Under the pieces are notes generated by a model that did not search any database, was not told the origin of the DNA, and was given only the letters and a program-made list of their open reading frames with translations. Of a stretch of DNA of 64,000 bases, positions 7,977-17,858 are shown in pieces. Location of the stretch: NCBI GenBank assembly GCA_039187815.1, contig JBCCZI010000001.1:60086-124085 (forward strand), read 5' to 3'. How positions within the stretch are numbered: the first letter of the stretch is position 1; the number at the start of each line of letters is the position of its first letter. The stretch is from Thermohalobaculum sp039187815 (GTDB lineage Bacteria > Pseudomonadota > Alphaproteobacteria > Rhodobacterales > Rhodobacteraceae). A program made the translations under genes and the position numbers.

Positions 7977-9788
7977 ATGTCCGACGCGCCGGCCTACACT
8001 GTCCTTGCCCGCAAGTACCGCCCGGCCCGGTTCGCCGACCTGATCGGTCAGGCGCCCTTGGTGCGCACGCTCAGCCATGCCTTCGAGGCCGGGCGGATCG
8101 CCCATGCCTTCGTGCTGACCGGTGTGCGCGGGGTGGGCAAGACCACCACAGCCCGCATTATCGCCAAGGGCTTGAACTGCGAGGCGGGCGACGGGCCGAC
8201 GGTCAATCCCTGCGGTGTCTGCGAGGCTTGCCGGTCGATCGCCGAGGGGCGCAACACGGATGTGCTCGAGATGGACGCAGCCTCGAACACCTCGGTCAAC
8301 GATGTGCGCGAGATCATCGACAGCGTGCGCTACCGGGCCAGCAGCGCGCGCTACAAGGTCTATATCATCGACGAGGTCCATATGCTCTCGACCTCGGCCT
8401 TCAACGCGTTGCTCAAGACGCTGGAGGAGCCGCCAGAGCATGTGAAGTTCATCTTTGCGACCACCGAGATCCGGAAGGTTCCAGTCACGGTGCTCTCGCG
8501 CTGCCAGCGCTTTGATCTGCGTCGGATCGAGCCCGAGGCGATGATCGCGCATCTCGAACGGGTGGCCAAGGCCGAGGGGGCCTTGATCGAGCCGCAGGCG
8601 CTCGGCCTGATCACGCGGGCCTCGGAGGGCTCGGTCCGCGATGCGCTGTCGCTCTTGGACCAGGCGCTGACCCTTGCGACCGATCCCGGGGCGCCCATCG
8701 AGGCGGCGGCGGTGCGCGCCATGCTGGGCCTTGCGGATCGAGGCCGGGTGATCGACCTGTTCGAAGCGGTGATGCGCGGCGATGCGGCGGCGGCGCTTGC
8801 CGAGTTGGCGCGCCAATATGCCGATGGAGCGGATCCGACACTGGTGCTCCGCGATCTGGCGGAGTTGACCCATTGGATCTCGGTGATTCGCGTCTCGCCA
8901 GACATGGCCGATGATCCGACCGTCGGCCCGGACGAGCGGGCGCGCGGCCAGGATCTGGCCCGACGTCTGGGCATGCCAGCGCTGACCCGGGCCTGGCAGA
9001 TGCTGTTGAAAGCCATCGAGGAGGTGCCGCTGGCGCCCAATGCGATGATGGCCGCCGAGATGGCACTGATCCGCCTGACCTATGTGGCCGATCTGCCGCC
9101 ACCTGGCGATCTGGTGCGCCAGCTCGAGGGCCGCAAAGGGGGCGTGGCTCCTGCTCACTCTCCCGGTCCGAACGGCGCGCAAGGCGCTCGCGGCCCGAGC
9201 GGCCCGTCCGCACAACGGCTTTCGGTGGCGAGCGCACAGGCGCTTCCCGCACCGGTTCCGCAAGCCTCTGAGCCGCAGGCGGCGACCGGGCCCGACAGTC
9301 TCGAGGCGATCTGCGAGCTCCTCCGCCAGCACCGTGAACTGCGGCTGCTCGATGCCGTCGAGACCTTTCTCGAACTCGTCGACCTGCGCCCCGGCCTGAT
9401 CGAGTTCAGCCCCGCCCCCGGTGCGTCGACCGATTTGGCTGGCCGATTGGCCGAGACCCTCACCCGCCTCGCGCAGACGCGGTGGTCGGTCGTGGTCTCG
9501 GATGCCCGTGGCGCGCCGACCCTGAGGGCGCAACGCGACGACGCGGCTCGCCGACATGTGGCCGAGGCGTCGGCCCATCCTCTGGTTGCGGCCGCCCTCG
9601 CTACCTTCCCCGGGGCCGAGGTGCAAACGGTTCGCCCCTTGGGCGGCCTGCCCGAGCCTGCGGCGCCGGACCCGGCAGGCGTCCTTGCGCCCGTGCCCGA
9701 GGCGGATGACGACGACTATGGCGAGGACACCGGCGATCCCTTTGCGGATGGCCTGATCGATATGGACGACCCCTTCGAGGAGAGCTGA
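7977..9788 (+). CDS. dnaX: DNA polymerase III subunits gamma and tau
   Basis: Clamp-loader ATPase of the replicative polymerase, 603 residues. It shows the opening LARKYRPARFADLIGQ, the Walker A motif GVRGVGKTTTAR, a zinc module (C-GVCEAC pattern), MDAASNTSVNDVREI, the DEVHML Walker B box, and the SRCQRFDLRRI sensor segment. A Pro/Ala-rich linker after about residue 390 leads to a tau-specific C-terminal domain ending in an acidic tail. First gene of the conserved dnaX-ybaB-recR block. I saw no clear slippage signal for producing gamma. GGAG precedes the ATG. Confidence 0.97.
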   Translation: MSDAPAYTVLARKYRPARFADLIGQAPLVRTLSHAFEAGRIAHAFVLTGVRGVGKTTTARIIAKGLNCEAGDGPTVNPCGVCEACRSIAEGRNTDVLEMDAASNTSVNDVREIIDSVRYRASSARYKVYIIDEVHMLSTSAFNALLKTLEEPPEHVKFIFATTEIRKVPVTVLSRCQRFDLRRIEPEAMIAHLERVAKAEGALIEPQALGLITRASEGSVRDALSLLDQALTLATDPGAPIEAAAVRAMLGLADRGRVIDLFEAVMRGDAAAALAELARQYADGADPTLVLRDLAELTHWISVIRVSPDMADDPTVGPDERARGQDLARRLGMPALTRAWQMLLKAIEEVPLAPNAMMAAEMALIRLTYVADLPPPGDLVRQLEGRKGGVAPAHSPGPNGAQGARGPSGPSAQRLSVASAQALPAPVPQASEPQAATGPDSLEAICELLRQHRELRLLDAVETFLELVDLRPGLIEFSPAPGASTDLAGRLAETLTRLAQTRWSVVVSDARGAPTLRAQRDDAARRHVAEASAHPLVAAALATFPGAEVQTVRPLGGLPEPAAPDPAGVLAPVPEADDDDYGEDTGDPFADGLIDMDDPFEES

Positions 9789-9789
9789 G

Positions 9790-10131
9790 ATGTTCAAGGG
9801 TCTGGGCGATATGGGCCGGCTGATGAAGCAGGCCCAAGAGATGCAACAGAAGATGGTCGAGGTGCAGGAGCGCATTCAGGACCTCGAGGCCGAAGGCTCC
9901 GCCGGTGCGGGCATGGTGCGGGCGACGGCCGGCGCCGATGGCACGCTCAAGGGGTTGAAGGTCGACCCGATGTTGCTCTCGGGCGAAGAGGAGCACGAGG
10001 TGCTCGAAGACCTGATCGTCGCGGCTGTCAACGATGCGGTTGGGCGTGCACGCGAGCTTGGCCAGGCGGAGATGGCCAAGGCCACCGAGGGCTTGCCTCT
10101 GCCGCCGGGCATGAAGCTTCCCTTTGGTTGA
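9790..10131 (+). CDS. YbaB/EbfC family nucleoid-associated protein
   Basis: Small DNA-binding protein of 113 residues that dimerises and coats DNA, classically encoded between dnaX and recR as here. The sequence begins with the helical MFKGLGDMGRLMKQAQEMQQ segment and contains the core LKVDPMLL followed by LEDLIVAAVNDAV. It ends in a Gly/Pro-rich GLPLPPGMKLPF tail typical of the family. The start is 2 bp after the dnaX stop with GAGGAG inside the end of dnaX, so the two are probably translationally coupled. Confidence 0.95.
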   Translation: MFKGLGDMGRLMKQAQEMQQKMVEVQERIQDLEAEGSAGAGMVRATAGADGTLKGLKVDPMLLSGEEEHEVLEDLIVAAVNDAVGRARELGQAEMAKATEGLPLPPGMKLPFG

Positions 10132-10194
10132 GCAGCCGTTGCCATCGCCCCCGCTTGCGCTTTATCTTGAGGGTCAGCGGCAGACGGGGACAAG

Positions 10195-10791
10195 ATGTCG
10201 AGTGGATCGGAGATCGAACAGCTCATCGAGCTGATGGCGAAGCTCCCGGGCCTTGGCCCCCGCTCGGCGCGGCGCGCGGCCTTGGCGCTGGTGAAGAAGC
10301 GGGAGCGGCTGCTCGTACCGCTCTCCCAGTCGCTCTCGGTGGTGGCCCAAAGCGTGCGCCAATGCCAGACCTGCGGCAATCTCGCGACGGCAGAGGAGTG
10401 CGATATCTGCACTGATCACCGGCGCGACCCGACAGTGCTGTGCGTGGTCGCCGAGGTATCGGATCTCTGGGCGCTGGAGCGCGCGGCGGTCTATCGCGGG
10501 CGCTATCATGTGCTCGGCGGCTTGCTGTCGGCCTTGGACGGGGTCACGCCCGAAATGCTGGGCTTGCCTAAGCTGGTGTCACGGATCGAGGCGGAGGGCA
10601 TTTCAGAGGCTATATTGGCCTTGCCCGCCACCATCGACGGGCAGACCACGGCGCATGTGGTGGCGGACCATCTTGGGCCCACAGGCGTGCAGGTGACGGC
10701 CTTGGCGCGGGGTGTACCCATAGGCGGTGATCTCGACTATCTCGATGACGGGACGCTGAGCGCCGCGCTTTCGGCCCGGCAGCGGTTTTGA
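10195..10791 (+). CDS. recR: recombination mediator RecR
   Basis: Component of the RecFOR pathway that loads RecA at ssDNA gaps, 198 residues, a standard length. It carries the helix-hairpin-helix LPGLGPRSARRAAL at the N-terminus, a four-cysteine zinc finger (CQTCGNL, then CDIC), and a Toprim domain with VVAEVSDLWALERA. The C-terminal ALARGVPIGGDLDYLDDGTL is near-invariant in the family. Third gene of the dnaX-ybaB-recR run; its stop overlaps the TTG start of the next gene. Confidence 0.97.
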   Translation: MSSGSEIEQLIELMAKLPGLGPRSARRAALALVKKRERLLVPLSQSLSVVAQSVRQCQTCGNLATAEECDICTDHRRDPTVLCVVAEVSDLWALERAAVYRGRYHVLGGLLSALDGVTPEMLGLPKLVSRIEAEGISEAILALPATIDGQTTAHVVADHLGPTGVQVTALARGVPIGGDLDYLDDGTLSAALSARQRF

Positions 10792-11189
10792 CCGTACCAA
10801 CCCTCCCGCCGTCGCTCGACGATGTGGCAGCATTGGCGGCCAAAGCCTTGGCGGCGTTGCCCGAGCCGTTCGCCGCTCATGCGGCCCGCCTCGTGATCCG
10901 GGTCGCGGATTTCGCCGATGCCGAGACCTTGGCCTCGCTGGAGATCGAGGACCCGTTCGAGCTCACCGGTCTCTATTCCGGCACCGCCCTGACCGAGAAA
11001 TCGCAAGATCAGGTGAGCGCGCTCCCGGACGAAGTCTGGCTCTATCGCCGGGCCATTTTGGACGAATGGGTCGAGCGGGGCGATGTGGCCCTCGACGCCT
11101 TGGTTACCCATGTGCTGGTGCACGAGATCGCGCATCACTTCGGCTGGTCCGACGACGACATCGCCGCGGTGGATGACTGGCGGCTCTAA
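10788..11189 (+). CDS. zincin-like metallopeptidase (PF06262 type)
   Basis: Small predicted zinc metallopeptidase of 133 residues. The active-site motif HEIAHHFGWSDDDI matches the minimal zincin family (HExxHxxG with a downstream acidic ligand). The preceding stretch IEDPFELTGLYSG followed by PDEVWLYRRAIL is also typical. Cytosolic; no physiological substrate is known for the family. The only workable start is TTG at 10788, overlapping the recR stop, so expression is coupled to recR. In related genomes it commonly sits beside recR. Confidence 0.9.
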   Translation: MTVPTLPPSLDDVAALAAKALAALPEPFAAHAARLVIRVADFADAETLASLEIEDPFELTGLYSGTALTEKSQDQVSALPDEVWLYRRAILDEWVERGDVALDALVTHVLVHEIAHHFGWSDDDIAAVDDWRL

Positions 11190-11224
11190 TTTCACGCGCC
11201 GAATTCGTAGCAGCCGCAAACTAT

Positions 11225-11242
11225 TGTAAATCTAGATTTACA
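11225..11242. promoter_or_regulatory. PpsR/CrtJ-type operator, distal copy
   Basis: Perfect 18-bp palindrome of the form TGT-N12-ACA; even the 12 internal bases are self-complementary. PpsR/CrtJ is the redox- and light-responsive repressor of photosynthesis genes in purple bacteria and binds pairs of such sites. It lies about 130 bp upstream of the antenna beta gene. Repressor identity is inferred from the motif and its target. Confidence 0.82.
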
Positions 11243-11249
11243 CAATATT

Positions 11250-11267
11250 TGTCAATTTAAATTGACA
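11250..11267. promoter_or_regulatory. PpsR/CrtJ-type operator, proximal copy, overlapping a -35 box
   Basis: Second perfect TGT-N12-ACA palindrome, only 7 bp after the first, matching the tandem arrangement bound cooperatively by PpsR/CrtJ. Its last six bases (11262-11267) are TTGACA, a consensus sigma-70 -35 hexamer pointing towards the antenna genes, so bound repressor would exclude RNA polymerase. A weak -10 (AACATT, 11286-11291) follows at 18 bp. The promoter is inferred; the palindrome is directly visible. Confidence 0.8.
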
Positions 11268-11371
11268 GACAGAATGTCGCATGGAAACATTCTCGTCGCA
11301 TGTTCGGGGCTCGCAATCAGCGCAGCGTGAGCCATGCATGCGGAAACCACGGTGCAGAGAGGAGCGTTCTC

Positions 11372-11536
11372 ATGGCCGCAGCTAAGGGGTCCGATGGTTT
11401 GAACCACACCGGGCTGACGGACGATCAGTGCAAGGAGATGCATGCCTTCTTCATGCGCGGCGCCACGATTTGGGGCGGCGTGGCGCTGGTCGCGCACATT
11501 CTCGTTTGGACTTGGTTGCCCTGGTTCCCAGTCTGA
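11372..11536 (+). CDS. light-harvesting antenna complex beta polypeptide, LH1-like
   Basis: Single-span bacteriochlorophyll-binding protein of 54 residues from the intracytoplasmic membrane antenna. GLTDDQCKEMHAFF is the family N-terminal block with the conserved His24. The membrane helix ends in VAHILVW, with His42 as the bacteriochlorophyll Mg ligand. Trp46, Trp48 and Trp51 occupy +4, +6 and +9 from His42, and the tail LPWFP resembles LH1 beta (WRPWxP) rather than LH2 beta, although the usual Arg is Leu. GAGAGGAG precedes the ATG at 11372. It is followed 28 bp later by the alpha gene. Whether it should be called pufB or pucB cannot be settled from this locus, so no symbol is given. Confidence 0.92.
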   Translation: MAAAKGSDGLNHTGLTDDQCKEMHAFFMRGATIWGGVALVAHILVWTWLPWFPV

Positions 11537-11564
11537 CCCGTCCGGACGCGAAAAGGAGCGTGCA

Positions 11565-11708
11565 ATGAACGATTTTTCGAAGATCTGGCGGCTCGTCAGC
11601 CCGCGCGAGGGGGCTCTCGCGCTTGTAGTCCTGATGCTGGCCAGCTTTGCCATCCACCTGATGGTGATGCTGATGAGCGATCGCTACTCGGCCGGCCTTC
11701 TGGGCTGA
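11565..11708 (+). CDS. light-harvesting antenna complex alpha polypeptide, atypical
   Basis: Partner antenna polypeptide of 47 residues. It begins with the family block KIWRLVSPREGA, followed by one membrane helix with the Mg ligand His31 (FAIHLMVM). In LH1 alpha chains a Trp about eleven residues after this His bonds the bacteriochlorophyll acetyl group. Here that region reads SDRYSAGLLG with no Trp, and the chain stops early. AAAAGGAG precedes the ATG. No pufLM, pufX or pucC follows; the next gene is the convergent hutH, 3 bp away, so this is an isolated two-gene antenna operon. Confidence 0.9.
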   Translation: MNDFSKIWRLVSPREGALALVVLMLASFAIHLMVMLMSDRYSAGLLG

Positions 11709-11711
11709 AGC

Positions 11712-13259
11712 TCAGTTCCTGGTCGAGGAGCCGAGAGCCGGCATATCGCTGGGATCCGCGGCGGCGACTGCCGCGTCTTTCTGCATCAGCGCTGTGGCGG
11801 CGGCGATGTCGGGTGCCATGGGCCGATCGGCCTCTAGCGCTGGCACGTCCATCCGGAGCCGCGCGATCGCGGCGCCCAGCCGCGCCGAGGTGGCCAAAGG
11901 ACGGCGCATCTGGACGCCCTGTGCTGCCGCCAGATACTCGATGCCCAGGATCACGGCGAGGTTGCGGGTCATCTCACCCAGCCGCCGGGCCCCGTGGCAG
12001 GCCATGGAGACATGGTCCTCTTGGTCGGCGCTGGTCGGTGTCGAGTCCACGGATCGCGGATTGGCCAGGGCCTTGTTCTCGGACATCAGCGCCGCCGAGG
12101 TGACCTCGGCGATCATAAAGCCCGAGTTCAGCCCCGGATCGGGGCTGAGGAATGGCGGCAGGCCATAGGACAGCGTCGGGTCGACCAACAGGGCGATGCG
12201 GCGCTGGGCAATCGCTCCGATCTCCGAGAGCGCGATGGCCATCTGGTCGGCGGCAAAGGCCACGGGCTCGGCATGAAAATTCCCGCCCGAGATGATATCG
12301 CCGTCCCCCAGCACCAGCGGATTGTCCGTCACCGCATTGGCCTCGGTCTCGAGCGTCGCTCCGGCCTGGCGCAGCAGATCGAGGCTGGCGCCGACCACTT
12401 GGGGCTGACAGCGGATGCAATAGGGATCCTGGACCCGGCTGTCGCCCTCGCGGTGGCTCTCGCGGATCGCCGAGCCATCCAGGAGACCGCGCAGGGCCGC
12501 CGCAGCCTCGATCTGGCCGCGGTGCCCCCGCAACCGGTGGATCTCGGGCCGGAACGGCGCGGGCGATCCCATGGCCGCATCGGTCGACAAAGCCCCGGTC
12601 ACAAGCCCGCCGATCGCCAGACGCCAGCCATCGAACAGCCCCGCCAGCGCGAGTGCGGTCGACACCTGGGTGCCGTTGATCATCGCGAGCCCTTCTTTTG
12701 GGCCGAGGAGGACGGGATGCAGCCCCTCGGCCTGTAGCGCAGCACCCGCGGGCACCGGATGGCCGTGATGGCGCACCGTGCCCTCACCGATCAGCGCCAG
12801 GGTCAAATGCGCCAAGGGGGCCAGGTCTCCAGAGGCCCCGACCGAGCCTTGGGCCGGGATCACCGGCAGGATCTGTTTTGCGAGCAGCCCCTCGAGCGCC
12901 TCGATCAGGCTCCACCGGACCCCCGAGGCACCACGGCCAAGCGACAGAAGCTTGAGCACGATTATCAAGCGCACGGTCGCATCCGGCAGCGCATCTCCCA
13001 CACCCGCCGCATGGCTGCGGATGAGGTTGCGCTGGAGAGCGGCGGTCTGGGTCTGGGCGATCCGGACGCTCGCCAGTTTCCCGAAACCCGTGTTCACGCC
13101 ATAGATCGGTGCATCGCCGGCGGCGGCCTCGGCCACCCGCGCGGCGCTGGCCTCGACGCCCGCTTGTGCCGCGCGGCTGAGACGCACAGGGCCGTCGCCC
13201 CGCCAGATCCGTTCGAGCTGCACAAGATCCACGCGCCCGGGCACAAGCTCTTCGGTCAT
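11712..13259 (-). CDS. hutH: histidine ammonia-lyase
   Basis: First step of histidine degradation, histidine to trans-urocanate and ammonia; 515 residues. The Ala-Ser-Gly triad that cyclises to the MIO cofactor is present in GSVGASGDLAPLAH. Other family blocks are YGVNTGFG near the N-terminus, NGTQVSTAL, and DPYCIRCQPQV with YSLRC-type spacing. The start at 13259 overlaps the hutI stop by 4 bp and has a GGGAGGG site; an upstream in-frame extension is rejected. Second gene of hutI-hutH. Confidence 0.97.
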   Translation of the reverse strand: MTEELVPGRVDLVQLERIWRGDGPVRLSRAAQAGVEASAARVAEAAAGDAPIYGVNTGFGKLASVRIAQTQTAALQRNLIRSHAAGVGDALPDATVRLIIVLKLLSLGRGASGVRWSLIEALEGLLAKQILPVIPAQGSVGASGDLAPLAHLTLALIGEGTVRHHGHPVPAGAALQAEGLHPVLLGPKEGLAMINGTQVSTALALAGLFDGWRLAIGGLVTGALSTDAAMGSPAPFRPEIHRLRGHRGQIEAAAALRGLLDGSAIRESHREGDSRVQDPYCIRCQPQVVGASLDLLRQAGATLETEANAVTDNPLVLGDGDIISGGNFHAEPVAFAADQMAIALSEIGAIAQRRIALLVDPTLSYGLPPFLSPDPGLNSGFMIAEVTSAALMSENKALANPRSVDSTPTSADQEDHVSMACHGARRLGEMTRNLAVILGIEYLAAAQGVQMRRPLATSARLGAAIARLRMDVPALEADRPMAPDIAAATALMQKDAAVAAADPSDMPALGSSTRN

Positions 13260-14470
13260 CCGCGGCCCTCCCATATCCGACGATGAAGCGGCATTGCGCC
13301 GATGGCGTAGGCGAGCTCTGCCGGCGCCTCCAGATCCCACAACGCGATGTCGGCGGCCTTGCCTCGCGCAAGCGTGCCGGTGACGTCGCCGAGCCCCAAG
13401 GCGCGCGCCGCCTCCCGCGTGGCCCCGGCAAGCGCCTCCTCGGGCGTCAGGCGGAACAGCGTGCAGCCCATATTGAGCGCCAGCAGCAAGGATGTGAGCG
13501 GCGACGAGCCCGGGTTCGCATCGGTCGCCACGGCCATTGGCACCCCCGCTTCGCGGAGCGCCGCAACGGGCGGCAGCTGCGTCTCACGCAAGGTGTAGAA
13601 AGCCCCGGGCAACAAAACGGCGACCGTACCGGCGATGGCCATGGCGGCGATGCCATCTGGGCCGAGATACTCGAGGTGATCGGCCGACAGCGCCCCGTGG
13701 CGGGCCGCCAGTGCCGCTCCGCCGAGATCCGAGAGCTGCTCGGCATGCAGCTTGACCGGCAGGTCGAGCTGGGCGGCCGCCTCGAACACCCGCGCGCATT
13801 GGGCTGGGGTGAAGCCGATCCCTTCGCAAAACGTGTCGGCCGCATCGGCGAGCCCTTCGGCTGCGGCGGCCGGCAGGACCGTCTCGCATACGAAGTCGAT
13901 GAACGCATCGGGCCGCCCGGCAAACTCCGGCGGCAGGGCATGGGCGGCGAGACAGGTGGTGACGACCCGGATCGGACGCACCTGCGCCATGGCCCGCGCG
14001 ACGCGCAGCATGCGCAGCTCGGTCTCAAGATCGAGGCCATAGCCCGATTTGATCTCCACCGTGCCCACGCCGTCCGCGATCAGTCGATCGAGACGGGGCA
14101 GGGCGGCGGCCAACAGCGTCTCTTCATCGGCGGCCCGGGTTGCCTTGACGGTCGAGAGGATGCCGCCGCCCGCACGGGCGATCTCGGCATAGCTTGCGCC
14201 TTCAAGCCGCTGGCGGAACTCATCGGCCCGGTTGCCACCCCAGACCAGATGCGTGTGGCAGTCGATCAACGCGGGGGTGGCGAGCCGACCGCCACAGGTC
14301 TCGGCAGGCCAGCGGCGCATATCTGTCGGCAGATCAGTTTTCGCGCCGACCCAGGCGATCCGTCCCTCGGCGATCGCGATGGCGCCATTGTCGATCGGCG
14401 CCTCTCCAGGGTGCGCCATTGTCACGAGCCGAAGCTCTTTCAGCACGCGTCCGATGCGGGCTTTGGCCAC
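13256..14470 (-). CDS. hutI: imidazolonepropionase
   Basis: Metal-dependent amidohydrolase opening 4-imidazolone-5-propionate to N-formimino-L-glutamate; 404 residues. DCHTHLVWGGNRADEFRQRL contains the metal-binding HxH and the substrate loop. AGGGILSTV, KLHAEQLSD (metal His) and the VATDANPGSSP Asp motif follow in the expected order. It starts at a GTG preceded by GGGAGG. It is co-transcribed with hutH (4-bp overlap) and divergent from hutF. The intervening pathway enzyme urocanase (hutU) is not in the window. Confidence 0.96.
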   Translation of the reverse strand: MAKARIGRVLKELRLVTMAHPGEAPIDNGAIAIAEGRIAWVGAKTDLPTDMRRWPAETCGGRLATPALIDCHTHLVWGGNRADEFRQRLEGASYAEIARAGGGILSTVKATRAADEETLLAAALPRLDRLIADGVGTVEIKSGYGLDLETELRMLRVARAMAQVRPIRVVTTCLAAHALPPEFAGRPDAFIDFVCETVLPAAAAEGLADAADTFCEGIGFTPAQCARVFEAAAQLDLPVKLHAEQLSDLGGAALAARHGALSADHLEYLGPDGIAAMAIAGTVAVLLPGAFYTLRETQLPPVAALREAGVPMAVATDANPGSSPLTSLLLALNMGCTLFRLTPEEALAGATREAARALGLGDVTGTLARGKAADIALWDLEAPAELAYAIGAMPLHRRIWEGRG

Positions 14471-14558
14471 AGGGATCCTCCCGATGGAGCGATTCGGCTG
14501 GCCGGACGGCCGCCATGGCCCCTAGACTATCAGGCGTTGGCAGGAACGGGAGACGACG

Positions 14559-15920
14559 ATGGCCGAGGCGGTGATCCGAGCGGACCGGGTGCTCTTGTCG
14601 ACCGGGTGGGCGGGCCCTCGCACTGTCCGCTTGGACGGCGGGGTGATCGCATCGATCGAGCCGGATGGGGCGGCTGATCACCGGGTCGACATCCTGTTGC
14701 CGGCGCCCGGAAACCTGCACTCCCACGCCTTTCAGCGGGCCATGGCCGGGCTGACCGAACACCGCTCCGAGGCCTCCGCCGACAGCTTTTGGACCTGGCG
14801 CGCTCTGATGTACCGCTTTGTCGAGGCGCTGACGCCCGAGGCGGTGGAGGCGATTGCCGCCCAGCTGTATGTGGAGATGCTCGAGGCCGGCTACGCGTCG
14901 GTCGGCGAGTTCCACTACCTCCACCACCAGGCCGATGGAACGCCTTATGCGGCCGTCGGAGAGATGGCGCATCGGATCGCGGCGGCGGCGGCAGAGACGG
15001 GGGTCGGGCTGACGCTGCTCCCGGTTCTCTACAGTCAGGGAGGGGCGGACGGCCGACCCCTGACCGGCGGACAGCGCCGGTTCGGAACGGATCCCCGGCG
15101 GTTCGACGCGCTGCTGGACAGTGCCGAGAGCGGTCTGAGCGCCCTGCCGGATGCGGTGCTGGGCGTCGCGCCCCATTCTCTGCGGGCAGTACCCAAAGGC
15201 GCGCTCGCCGAGATCTCAACGCATCTGCCCGATGCGCCCATCCACATGCACATCGCCGAGCAGGTGCCGGAGGTCGAGGAGATCCAAGCTGCCTATGGCG
15301 CCCGCCCAGTTGAGTGGGCCCTGACCAATCTGTTGATCGATGACCGCTGGTGCCTGATCCATGCGACGCAGATGACCCCGGAGGAGACCGATGGCCTGGC
15401 CAGAACCGGCGCTGTGGCCGGGCTCTGTCCCATCACCGAGGCCAATCTGGGCGACGGCATCTTCGATGGCGGGCGCTACTTGCATGCGGGCGGGGCCTTT
15501 GGCGTTGGCTCCGATTCCAATCTACGCATCGGTTTGGCGGAGGAGCTGCGCCAGCTCGAACATTCCCAGCGGCTGCGGGACCAGGCGCGTTCTGTGATGG
15601 CGGAGCCGCCGAAATCCGTAGGACGCACGCTGTTCGAGGCGGCGGCCAGAGGTGCGGCCCAAGCTCTCGGCCGTGGCAGCGGGCGGATCGAAATCGGCGC
15701 GCGGGCCGATTTGGTTGCTCTGGACGGCGAGGCGCTGGCCTTGGTTGGGCGGCAGGACGATCGGCTGCTCGACGCCTGGATCTTTGCGGGCGATGACCGT
15801 GTGGTGCGCGATGTCTGGTCGGCCGGACGCCATCTGGTGCGCGAGGGCCGCCATGTGGGACGCGATGTCATCGAGGCGCGGTTTCGGGTGACCCTCTCTG
15901 CGCTGATGGACGCGCTCTGA
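14559..15920 (+). CDS. hutF: formimidoylglutamate deiminase
   Basis: Amidohydrolase converting N-formimidoyl-L-glutamate to N-formyl-L-glutamate and ammonia, 453 residues. Its presence implies the five-step histidine route that ends with HutG. Visible motifs: PAPGNLHSHAFQRAM (metal HxH), a signature stretch with FWTWRALMYRF, MHIAEQ (metal His), LIHATQM, and FGVGSDSN with the catalytic Asp. GGGAGACGACG precedes the ATG. The 88-bp gap to hutI is the shared divergent promoter region; I could not identify a HutC operator in it. Confidence 0.95.
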   Translation: MAEAVIRADRVLLSTGWAGPRTVRLDGGVIASIEPDGAADHRVDILLPAPGNLHSHAFQRAMAGLTEHRSEASADSFWTWRALMYRFVEALTPEAVEAIAAQLYVEMLEAGYASVGEFHYLHHQADGTPYAAVGEMAHRIAAAAAETGVGLTLLPVLYSQGGADGRPLTGGQRRFGTDPRRFDALLDSAESGLSALPDAVLGVAPHSLRAVPKGALAEISTHLPDAPIHMHIAEQVPEVEEIQAAYGARPVEWALTNLLIDDRWCLIHATQMTPEETDGLARTGAVAGLCPITEANLGDGIFDGGRYLHAGGAFGVGSDSNLRIGLAEELRQLEHSQRLRDQARSVMAEPPKSVGRTLFEAAARGAAQALGRGSGRIEIGARADLVALDGEALALVGRQDDRLLDAWIFAGDDRVVRDVWSAGRHLVREGRHVGRDVIEARFRVTLSALMDAL

Positions 15921-15956
15921 GCCGCCCGCTATAGAGGCGCGGCGAAAGGAGACCCA

Positions 15957-17687
<1,731 letters not shown>

Positions 17688-17720
17688 CCCAATTCGCCGC
17701 GCCGCTCGATTTGTGATGCC

Positions 17721-17748
17721 GGGGGTATTGTCTTTGCGCAATACCCCC
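17721..17748. terminator. perfect hairpin after metG
   Basis: Ten-base-pair perfect stem (GGGGGTATTG / CAATACCCCC) with an 8-base loop, about 34 bp past the metG stop and 110 bp before the large surface-protein gene. No T run follows it on the + strand, so it may be a Rho-aided terminator or a protein-binding site rather than a classic intrinsic terminator. Confidence 0.5.
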
Positions 17749-17858
17749 CGTACCCTCTTGGAAAACGGCCAGCATCGTCAAGATGTTGACGTCAGAGGCA
17801 AGAGCGGCGGCCGGGGGCCTGGCGCCCTCCGCCGCACCGGGCGAGAGGAACAAACCCC

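Noticed and set aside
7899..9875. 658-codon open frame on the minus strand opposite dnaX
   Set aside because: High G+C makes long antisense frames; it has Arg/His/Gln-rich composition, no domain and no ribosome site, and dnaX is unambiguous.
13283..14677. 464-codon + strand frame opposite hutI
   Set aside because: Antisense shadow of imidazolonepropionase; spans the divergent promoter and runs into hutF.
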